Shown here: in pieces, positions 1 to 5,298 of the stretch
Numbering within the stretch: position 1 is the stretch's first letter
How the letters are laid out: the number at the start of each line of letters is the position of its first letter
Assembly: GCA_019233165.1 (NCBI GenBank)
Contig: JAFAMS010000258.1
Span: forward strand, 1-5,298
Source of the DNA: Vulcanimicrobiota bacterium
GTDB lineage: Bacteria; Vulcanimicrobiota; Vulcanimicrobiia; Vulcanimicrobiales; Vulcanimicrobiaceae
Direction: 5' to 3'
DNA: 5,298 bases
Made by a program: the position numbers and the translations under genes
Notes under the pieces: generated by a model
Seen by the model: the letters and a program-made list of their open reading frames with translations, nothing else
Databases searched by the model: none
Told to the model about the DNA's origin: nothing

Positions 1-539
1 GTGAAATCGGTGATCGCCGGCGAGTAGACCGCGCCGCCGGCGCAAGGGCCCGCAACGAGCGAGATCTGCGGGATGACGCCCGACGCTTGGACGTTGCACC
101 AGAAAATCTCGGCGTAACCGCCCAAGCTGACGACGCCTTCTTGGATCCGCGCGCCGCCCGAATCATTGATCCCGAGCATCGGCGAGCCGGTGCGGACCGC
201 GAGATCCATCATCTTGCAGATCTTCTCGGCGAACGCTTCGCCGAGCGAGCCACCCAGCACCGTGAAATCCTGCGAGAACAGGAAGACTTGACGGCCGTCG
301 ATCAGCGCGCGTCCGGTGATCACGCCGTCGCCGAGGAACTCCCGTTCGTCCAAACCGAACGCGGTGCTTCGATGGACGACGAACGCGTCGAACTCCGTGA
401 ACGTGCCGGGATCGACGAGCGCCTCGACGCGCTCTCGCGCCGTCCGTTTTCCGCGCGCGTGCTGCCGCTCGACCGCTTCGGGGCCGGCAGGCGCGGCGGC
501 CTGGGCCCGCGCCTTGGCGAGCTCGAGCTCGTTGTGCAT
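1..539 (-). CDS. Acyl-CoA carboxylase carboxyltransferase (beta) subunit, PccB-like, 3' part missing
   Basis: This is the N-terminal 179 residues of a biotin-dependent carboxyltransferase subunit; the rest lies beyond the left edge. Such subunits move CO2 from carboxybiotin to an acyl-CoA, usually propionyl-CoA, in the cytoplasm together with a biotin carboxylase/carrier partner. Visible family hallmarks are [21 protein letters not shown] (about 27-47), [19 protein letters not shown] (89-107), [20 protein letters not shown] (125-144) and [16 protein letters not shown] (164-179), the last carrying the glycine-rich oxyanion-hole segment. The cut codon begins AC, so the next residue is Thr, giving TDFT as in many propionyl-CoA carboxylases. 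The start is the only ATG that gives a normal-length N-terminus; no strong Shine-Dalgarno precedes it. The related methylmalonyl-CoA decarboxylase alpha subunit shares these motifs, so the family is firm but the substrate is not. The gene is transcribed divergently from the nuclease-helicase gene. Confidence 0.95.
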   Translation of the reverse strand, partial: MHNELELAKARAQAAAPAGPEAVERQHARGKRTARERVEALVDPGTFTEFDAFVVHRSTAFGLDEREFLGDGVITGRALIDGRQVFLFSQDFTVLGGSLGEAFAEKICKMMDLAVRTGSPMLGINDSGGARIQEGVVSLGGYAEIFWCNVQASGVIPQISLVAGPCAGGAVYSPAITDF

Positions 540-561
540 CGCGGGCGGCTTCGAAAGACAG

Positions 562-574
562 GGTGCCAGGCACC
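562..574. repeat. 13-bp interrupted palindrome (GGTGCC-A-GGCACC)
   Basis: Two perfect 6-bp arms flank a single A. With one bulged G the pairing can be reshaped so that CAG at 559-561 pairs with CTG at 574-576, giving an 8-bp stem. It lies between the divergent starts, inside the presumed leader of the carboxylase gene. It could be an operator half-site pair, an RNA hairpin or a copy of a dispersed short palindromic repeat. The sequence alone does not decide between these. Confidence 0.45.
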
Positions 575-578
575 TGGC

Positions 579-588
579 GCTCCGGAGC
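579..588. repeat. 10-bp perfect palindrome (GCTCCGGAGC)
   Basis: This is a perfect palindrome just 4 bp from the 13-bp one and just before the -10-like motif. Its right half contains GGAG (584-587), the only purine-rich Shine-Dalgarno-like stretch upstream of the nuclease-helicase gene. That stretch sits 15 nt before the GTG, which is too far for a good ribosome-binding site. The palindrome may be an operator or may be chance in GC-rich DNA. Confidence 0.3.
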
Positions 589-602
589 CCTAGTCTAAGC
601 CC

Positions 603-3600
603 GTGCAACGCATTGACGGACGCGTCGTCCTTTCGGCGACCGATCTCAACAACCACCTCGCCTGCACGCAGCTGACCAAACTCGACCTCGACGCGCTCCT
701 GCACGGTCTCGAGCGCCCCGACGCCGATTCCCGGCAGGCGGAGATCCTGCGCGCGCTCGGTGAAGCGCACGAGAAAGAGTACTTGGAGCGCCTGCGCGCG
801 GAGCGTCTCGACGTCGTCGAGATCGATCGCGGGCGCGATCTCGCAACCGCGTGCGCCGCGACCGAAGCGGCGATGGCGCGCGGCGCCTCGGTGATCTACC
901 AGGCGGCATTCTTCGACGGACGGTGGGTCGGACACGCCGACTTCCTGCGGCGCGTCGACAGGCCGCTCCCGGGCGGTCGTTGGGCGTGGCACTACGAGGT
1001 CGAAGATACGAAGCTCGCGCGCGAAGCGCAGACGTACTTCGTCCTGCAACTTTGCTTCTACAGCGAGCACGTCGCGCGGATTCAGGGCGCCCCGGCTTCG
1101 CAGGCGTACGTGGTCCTGGGCGACGGCGAACGCAAGAGCTTCGTGGTCGGCGAGTTCATGGCGTACTACCGCGCGGTCAAGGAGCGGTTCCTCGGAGCTC
1201 TCGAGGCCGCGATGCCGGCCGCCTACCCGATTCCCGTCGCGCATTGCAGCCTTTGTGACTGGCAACCGCGTTGCGTCGCCCGGCGCATCGCCGACGATCA
1301 CCTCAGCCTCGTGGCGCGGATCACGCGGTCGCAGATGGAGCGCTTGTCCGAGGGTGGAATTGCGACGTTGCGCGCGCTCGGCGAGTCGTCGTCGGCGCCG
1401 GCCGGGGCTAAGATTGCCGTCGAGACGTTCGAGAAACTCGCTCGACAAGCTCGGCTCCAGCTCGAGCAGCGCAATGCGATCGCAGCCGGCGAGCCGGCAC
1501 CGTACAAATACGAGCTGCTTCCCGTCGCTGCGGAAGAAGCGGCGCATCGCGGTTTCGGTCTTCTCCCGCTCCCCGATGCGGGCGACGTCTTCTTCGACAT
1601 GGAGGGCGACCCGTATTTCGAGATCGGGAAGGGCCTCGAATATCTCTTCGGCGTCTTCACCTCCGACGACGAAACGTATCGGGCGTTCTGGGGGTGCGAC
1701 CGGGAAACGGCGGCTCCTCGAGATCGCCTGCACGAGAAGCACGCGTTCGAGCAGCTCGTCGACTTCATCGTCGAGCGTCGGCGCACGTTCCCGGGGATGC
1801 ACGTGTATCATTACGCACCCTACGAGAAGACGGCGCTGCAGCGCTTGGCGCAACGTCACGGGACGCGCGAGGACGAGGTCGACGAGCTCCTTCGCGACGG
1901 CGTTCTCGTCGATCTCTACCGTGTCGTCCGGCAAAGCGTCGTCGTCGGTCAACCCAGCTATTCGATCAAGATGCTCGAAGCGTATTACGGACAAGCCCGC
2001 GACTCGTCGGTGAAGGCCGGCGACGAATCGATCCTCCGTTTCGAAGAGTGGCTGGTCGCCAGACACGATTCGAAGAGGCGCGACGACGCGATTCTGGAGG
2101 ATCTCGAGCGCTACAATCGCGCAGATTGCGTCTCGACGCGCGGTCTTCGCGACTGGCTCCTTCGCTTGCGCGACCGAGCCATGCAGCGTTTCGGCATCGA
2201 GATCCCGTACCACGGGGCGGTTCCCGACGAGCGTACGCCGGCCAAAGACGAGCCCTACCGCGAGCTGCGTGAGCGTTTGAACGCGTCGCTCGGCGCCGAT
2301 TTCGATCCCGACGACGAGAGAGAACGCTACGGCGACCGCTGGCGGCGCTGGCTCGCGCTGCAGATGCTCGAGTATCACTACCGCGAGGATCGTCCGGTCT
2401 GGTGGCAATTCCACGATCGGTGCGCGACGTTTCTGGCCGAACCGGCGGAGCTGCTCGACGATCCCGAAACGATCGTCGGACTCGAGCCCGTCTCGTCCGG
2501 CGAGAACGGAAAAGGGACTCGGCTGCGCTATCCCGCGCAGTCGCACAAGCTCGAGAGCGGAGCGTGTTTCGATTGCGAGACGAAGGCCGGCGCCGGCCGG
2601 TTCACGATCCTCGAGGAGACGGAAGAAGAGGGGTTCTTACTCTTGGAGCGTGGTCCGCGTGTCGGCTTACGGCCGCTCCCAAAAGCGATCACCGTTCGCG
2701 AGCTCGCCCCGCCCGAACCGATTCGCGGCGCGATCGCGCGGTTCGCCGAGGCTTTGCTCGGCGGAGGTGGCCGCTACCGCGCGGCGCGCGAGATCGTCGC
2801 GCGCGCGCGCCCTCGGCTGCGCCGAAACGGTCGAGGCGTGAGCCTCTTCGATTGTGCCGGACGATGCGATCCCGAAACCGTTCGCCGGATCGTCGATGCG
2901 CTCGAAGAGAGTTATCTCTTCGTGCAAGGGCCGCCGGGGTCGGGGAAGACCTATCTCGGCGCGCGGTTCATCGTCGGGCTGCTCGAAGACGGAAAGCGGG
3001 TCGGGATCACCGCGAACAGTCACAAGGCGATCCACAATATGCTCGCTGAGGTCGAGCGCGTTGCGGTCGAACGCGGGACTACGTTTGCCGGTTGGAAGAA
3101 GGGCAGCAAAGACAACGACGAGTCGGCGTATACGTCGACGAGCGGGCTCGTCGGCAATACTTCGAAGTTCGATCCGTCGGCCGGGACGCTCTTCGCCGGG
3201 ACCGCGTGGGCGTTCGCCGCGAACGAGATGGACGGGGCTCTCGACTATCTTTTCATCGACGAAGCCGGCCAAGTCGCGCTCCCGAACGCGATCGGCGCCG
3301 CGACGGCGGCGCGCAACGTCGTCCTGCTCGGCGACCCGTTGCAGCTGCCGCAAGTCGCGCACACGACGCATCCGGGGAACGTCGGCGCCTCGGTCCTCGA
3401 ACATCTGCTCGACGAGGACTTACGGCCGATCGCGCCGGACCGCGGCGTGTTCCTTTCCGACACGTACCGGCTGCATCCCAAGATTTGCGCGTACGTCTCC
3501 GAGGTGATGTATGAAGGAAGGCTCCATTCCGCGCCGGGGCGCGAGCGGCAGCGTCTGGACGGGCCGGCTTTGAGCGGGAACGGGCTGCGCTACCTTCCGA

Positions 3601-4109
3601 TCCTGCATTCCCACAACCGCCGCAGCTCGATCGAAGAGGCCCGCGCGATCGGAGAAGAGGTCGAGAAGCTGCTGCGCGGTTCGGTTACCGACGCGGAAGG
3701 CCGCACCCGAGCGCTCCGATCGAACGACGTCATGATCGTGGCCGCCTACAACGCCCAAGTGCGCTGCATTCGCAAGGAGCTCGAGCGCCGCGGTTTCGGC
3801 GACGTCCCCGTGGGCACCGTCGACAAATTTCAGGGCCAGGAGGCATACGCGGTCTTTTACTCCGCCGCAACCTCGACCCAGGAGGACGCGCCGCGCGGCG
3901 TGGGGTTCATCTTCGACCGCAACCGCGTCAACGTCGCGATCTCTCGGGCCCGCGCGCTGGCGGTTCTCGTGGCGAATCCCGAGCTGATGCTGGCATCGTG
4001 CTCGACGATCGAGCAAATCAGAGCGCAGAGCGCCGTCCTGCGTTTCGTCGAGCTCGCATCGGCCGAACGCGAGGCCGCGACGCCGCAGCTCGAGCTCAGC
4101 CTCCGATGA
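603..4109 (+). CDS. TM0106-family RecB-like nuclease / RNase H-like exonuclease / SF1 helicase fusion
   Basis: This 1168-residue protein is predicted to cut and unwind nucleic acid in the cytoplasm. Residues about 1-230 form a RecB/Cas4-type PD-(D/E)XK nuclease: H56, D113 (GHADF), D135-T-K137 and Q149xxxY153. Four cysteines (C21, C215, C218, C224; C-x2-C-x5-C at the end) match the iron-sulfur signature of Dna2/AddB nucleases. Residues about 328-520 are a DEDDy/RNase H-like domain: D332-M-E334, HYAPYE (403-408), D437 and YNRAD (Y504, D508). Residues about 760-1140 are a UPF1/DNA2-type SF1 helicase: Walker A GPPGSGKT (776-783), Walker B DEAGQ (886-890), GDPLQLPQ (910-917), YRLHPK (955-960), [10 protein letters not shown] (1071-1080) and [11 protein letters not shown] (1107-1117). 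Every key motif is intact. An in-frame TAG at 591-593 and the lack of other start codons after it fix the GTG start. The family (COG2251 plus COG1112) is known, but its biological role is not established. Confidence 0.95.
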   Translation: MQRIDGRVVLSATDLNNHLACTQLTKLDLDALLHGLERPDADSRQAEILRALGEAHEKEYLERLRAERLDVVEIDRGRDLATACAATEAAMARGASVIYQAAFFDGRWVGHADFLRRVDRPLPGGRWAWHYEVEDTKLAREAQTYFVLQLCFYSEHVARIQGAPASQAYVVLGDGERKSFVVGEFMAYYRAVKERFLGALEAAMPAAYPIPVAHCSLCDWQPRCVARRIADDHLSLVARITRSQMERLSEGGIATLRALGESSSAPAGAKIAVETFEKLARQARLQLEQRNAIAAGEPAPYKYELLPVAAEEAAHRGFGLLPLPDAGDVFFDMEGDPYFEIGKGLEYLFGVFTSDDETYRAFWGCDRETAAPRDRLHEKHAFEQLVDFIVERRRTFPGMHVYHYAPYEKTALQRLAQRHGTREDEVDELLRDGVLVDLYRVVRQSVVVGQPSYSIKMLEAYYGQARDSSVKAGDESILRFEEWLVARHDSKRRDDAILEDLERYNRADCVSTRGLRDWLLRLRDRAMQRFGIEIPYHGAVPDERTPAKDEPYRELRERLNASLGADFDPDDERERYGDRWRRWLALQMLEYHYREDRPVWWQFHDRCATFLAEPAELLDDPETIVGLEPVSSGENGKGTRLRYPAQSHKLESGACFDCETKAGAGRFTILEETEEEGFLLLERGPRVGLRPLPKAITVRELAPPEPIRGAIARFAEALLGGGGRYRAAREIVARARPRLRRNGRGVSLFDCAGRCDPETVRRIVDALEESYLFVQGPPGSGKTYLGARFIVGLLEDGKRVGITANSHKAIHNMLAEVERVAVERGTTFAGWKKGSKDNDESAYTSTSGLVGNTSKFDPSAGTLFAGTAWAFAANEMDGALDYLFIDEAGQVALPNAIGAATAARNVVLLGDPLQLPQVAHTTHPGNVGASVLEHLLDEDLRPIAPDRGVFLSDTYRLHPKICAYVSEVMYEGRLHSAPGRERQRLDGPALSGNGLRYLPILHSHNRRSSIEEARAIGEEVEKLLRGSVTDAEGRTRALRSNDVMIVAAYNAQVRCIRKELERRGFGDVPVGTVDKFQGQEAYAVFYSAATSTQEDAPRGVGFIFDRNRVNVAISRARALAVLVANPELMLASCSTIEQIRAQSAVLRFVELASAEREAATPQLELSLR

Positions 4110-5280
4110 GCGGCTCTTCCTGCGAGAAGGCTCTCTCGACCAGCTTTTTTATCGCGGTCTCGCGCTTCTGCGGCTCGACGTGCGCGGTGGGCGTTTGTCC
4201 CCGCAGAACCTTGTAAGAGTCTTCCAACAAAATCTCGGGAGCGATCGTCCGATCGGGGACTCGCGTGGCGTATCCCGCTCGGCAGTGCAGATCGCCGGAC
4301 CAAATCCCGGCCGAGTCGACGGCGAGGCTTTCGATCGTCTCGCGCATCTCGTTGGCGAGCGTCTTGACGCCCTCTTCGGTCGTGTTCGGCAGGATCGCAA
4401 CGAACTCGTCGCCGTGGCGCGCGAGGAGATCTGAGCCGCGCGACGCGCACGACGCAAGGGCGAGCGCGACCTGTGTCAACCATTCGTCGGTCCACCGGCG
4501 GTTGTACCGGTCTCCTATCTCGACCACGATGAGCGAGAGCGGCGCGGGACTGCGGATTGCGCGAGTCCACTCCATGTGCAGGCGCGCTTCGAACGCCCGC
4601 CGGTTGGCGACGCCGGTCACTTCGTCGACGTCGGTCAGCGAGCGAAGGCGCTCGAGCTGATCGGTTCGCTCGTTGATCATGCTCCCCAGCAGATGCGTGT
4701 CTTGTAAGAGACGGCTCGTGATGAGCCGAACCAGATAGACGCCGAACTGCGGGTTCTGATAGTAAAGCTTGAGGAAATTGTCCGTCGGCATGTAGAGCGC
4801 CTCGACGTCGGTCGAGCAGACCGCGCTCAGGCTGCGCTCGAGCGTCGGTGAGAAGATCGCCATCTCGCCGAGGAGCTCGCCTTGGTTCACGTTGACTTCG
4901 ATCTCCGGTAACCGGACCGTACCGCTCACGACGTAGAAGACGTCCGTCTGCGGATCGCCTTTATGGAAGATGAACTCGCCGGCCACGAACTTGCGCGGGT
5001 GCATGAACGGCCGGATCCAGTCCATCGAGAGATCGTTGGTAAGAGCCTCTTTGATTCGTTTCGTCAGCTGCAGCAGCTCGACGAGGCGCCAGACGTTGAG
5101 CGGGAGCAAGACGAGGTGCAGGATTACCAGCGGAAGCAGTCCGCCCCAGATCCCGTAGATCAAGAACGCAACGTTGCTGGCGATCGCGGCTTGGCGCAGC
5201 CGCACGGGCGTGCGCATCCAGAACGTGGCGAGCACGAGCGCCGCCGCGATGTAGCCGAAGATAACCGGACCGCTGAGCAT
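4096..5280 (-). CDS. Membrane protein with cyclic-nucleotide-binding and degenerate GGDEF domains
   Basis: This is a 394-residue predicted inner-membrane signalling protein. Three hydrophobic segments (about 4-22, 30-47, 48-68) precede a cyclic-nucleotide-binding domain (about 84-195). Its phosphate-binding cassette, GELLGEMAIFSPTLERS (134-150), has E139 and R149-S150 at the same spacing as E72 and R82-S83 of E. coli CAP. A GGDEF-family domain follows (about 212-360), recognisable by DEVTGVANRRAFEARL (219-234) and RGSDLLARHGDEF (281-293). That domain looks degenerate: the signature is HGDEF and sits one residue closer than usual to the RxxD inhibitory-site motif. The region that normally carries FKxxND and GHxxGD (about 252-270) is shortened and lacks the guanine-contacting Asn and Asp. 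I infer that it senses a cyclic nucleotide or c-di-GMP rather than making c-di-GMP. The ATG has a good ribosome-binding site, and the 3' end overlaps the nuclease-helicase gene. Confidence 0.9.
   Translation of the reverse strand: MLSGPVIFGYIAAALVLATFWMRTPVRLRQAAIASNVAFLIYGIWGGLLPLVILHLVLLPLNVWRLVELLQLTKRIKEALTNDLSMDWIRPFMHPRKFVAGEFIFHKGDPQTDVFYVVSGTVRLPEIEVNVNQGELLGEMAIFSPTLERSLSAVCSTDVEALYMPTDNFLKLYYQNPQFGVYLVRLITSRLLQDTHLLGSMINERTDQLERLRSLTDVDEVTGVANRRAFEARLHMEWTRAIRSPAPLSLIVVEIGDRYNRRWTDEWLTQVALALASCASRGSDLLARHGDEFVAILPNTTEEGVKTLANEMRETIESLAVDSAGIWSGDLHCRAGYATRVPDRTIAPEILLEDSYKVLRGQTPTAHVEPQKRETAIKKLVERAFSQEEPLIGG
4124..4150 (+). terminator. Possible weak intrinsic terminator for the nuclease-helicase gene
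   Basis: Starting about 15 nt after the nuclease-helicase stop codon, GAGAAGGCT (4124-4132) can pair with AGCTTTTTT (4142-4150) in RNA, using three G-U pairs, around a 9-nt loop. The T-run is the only six-T run I can find on this strand in a very GC-rich window. A competing 5-bp stem (4123-4127 with 4134-4138) sits 6 nt before the T-run. Both lie inside the 3' coding end of the opposing gene. The stem is weak, so this is tentative. Confidence 0.25.
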
Positions 5281-5288
5281 ATGGTCGA

Positions 5289-5296
5289 CCTCTCCC
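5289..5296 (-). promoter_or_regulatory. Ribosome-binding site of the cyclic-nucleotide/GGDEF gene
   Basis: Read on the minus strand, GGGAGAGG lies 8 nt before the ATG whose first base is at 5280. It is the clearest Shine-Dalgarno sequence in the window and supports that ATG as the true start. The frame is open to the right edge, so an upstream start outside the window cannot be strictly excluded. Confidence 0.65.
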
Positions 5297-5298
5297 GC

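Larger units (their letters stand above)
540..602. promoter_or_regulatory. Divergent intergenic region with a two-way -10-like motif
   Basis: These 63 bp separate two divergent start codons, so any promoters for both genes must lie here or inside the opposing gene. The only A/T-containing patch is TAGTCTA at 591-597. On the plus strand it reads TAGTCT (591-596), a TANNNT hexamer ending 6 nt before the GTG start, which is the position expected for a leaderless transcript. On the minus strand it reads TAGACT (597-592), which would give the carboxylase gene a leader of roughly 45 nt. No convincing -35 hexamer is seen in either direction. The promoter assignment is inference from motif and position only. 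Confidence 0.3.

Noticed and set aside
87..593. 168-codon plus-strand open frame opposite the carboxylase gene
   Set aside because: The minus strand here encodes unmistakable carboxyltransferase motifs, whereas the plus-strand translation has none.
1255..2013. 252-codon plus-strand open frame inside the nuclease-helicase gene
   Set aside because: It is Ser/Arg-rich shadow translation of a region that encodes the RNase H-like domain in the correct frame.
2585..2598. 14-bp perfect palindrome GGCCGGCGCCGGCC
   Set aside because: It falls inside the codons for Ala-Gly-Ala-Gly in the nuclease-helicase and is explained by GC-rich coding. There is no sign of a regulatory role.
2798..2810. Alternating CG run of 13 nt, possible Z-DNA or slippage site
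   Set aside because: It encodes the Ala-Arg-Ala-Arg stretch in a region of repeated GCG/CGC codons. The reading frame is intact and nothing else points to a function.
2667..3404. 245-codon open frame antisense to the helicase domain
   Set aside because: It is Arg/Asp/Glu-rich low-complexity sequence without motifs, lying opposite intact helicase motifs. This is the usual antisense shadow in GC-rich DNA.
3857..4570. Long open frame on the minus strand crossing the 3' ends of both right-hand genes (237 codons)
   Set aside because: Its translation is Arg/Ala-rich with no recognisable motif. It overlaps two proteins with clear conserved domains, so it is an out-of-frame shadow in GC-rich DNA.
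1..5298. Defence island or mobile element context for the nuclease-helicase
   Set aside because: The neighbours are a metabolic carboxylase subunit and a signalling protein. No transposase, integrase, toxin-antitoxin or CRISPR feature is present, and base composition looks even across the window.

Overview
This is a GC-rich bacterial window (roughly two-thirds G+C by eye, with G/C-ending codons throughout). It is almost fully occupied by three protein-coding genes. No RNA gene, CRISPR array, insertion sequence or phage gene was seen. The proteins are bacterial: an acyl-CoA carboxylase beta subunit, a COG2251/TM0106-type nuclease-helicase, and a membrane cyclic-nucleotide/GGDEF-like regulator. 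The sequence does not fix the phylum. A little-sampled GC-rich lineage (for example Eremiobacterota-like or Acidobacteria-like) is possible but only a guess.

Layout. Positions 1-539 (minus strand) hold the N-terminal 179 residues of an acyl-CoA carboxylase carboxyltransferase (beta) subunit that runs off the left edge. A 63-bp divergent intergenic region (540-602) holds a 13-bp interrupted palindrome, a 10-bp palindrome and a TAGTCTA motif that reads as a TANNNT -10-like hexamer on both strands. Positions 603-4109 (plus strand) encode one 1168-residue protein with three apparent enzymatic modules. These are a RecB/Cas4-type PD-(D/E)XK nuclease with a four-cysteine iron-sulfur signature, a DEDDy/RNase H-like exonuclease domain, and a complete SF1 helicase of the UPF1/DNA2 type. 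Positions 4096-5280 (minus strand) encode a 394-residue protein with three N-terminal membrane segments, a CAP-like cyclic-nucleotide-binding domain and a degenerate GGDEF domain. Its 3' end overlaps that of the nuclease-helicase gene by 14 bp, tail to tail.

The three genes alternate in strand (minus, plus, minus), so none of them forms an operon with another here. They look functionally unrelated: acyl-CoA metabolism, nucleic-acid processing and second-messenger sensing. The nuclease-helicase appears to be a stand-alone transcription unit. The points most worth a second look are its Dna2-like composition with an extra exonuclease module, the shortened GGDEF domain behind a cyclic-nucleotide sensor, and the compact divergent intergenic region.
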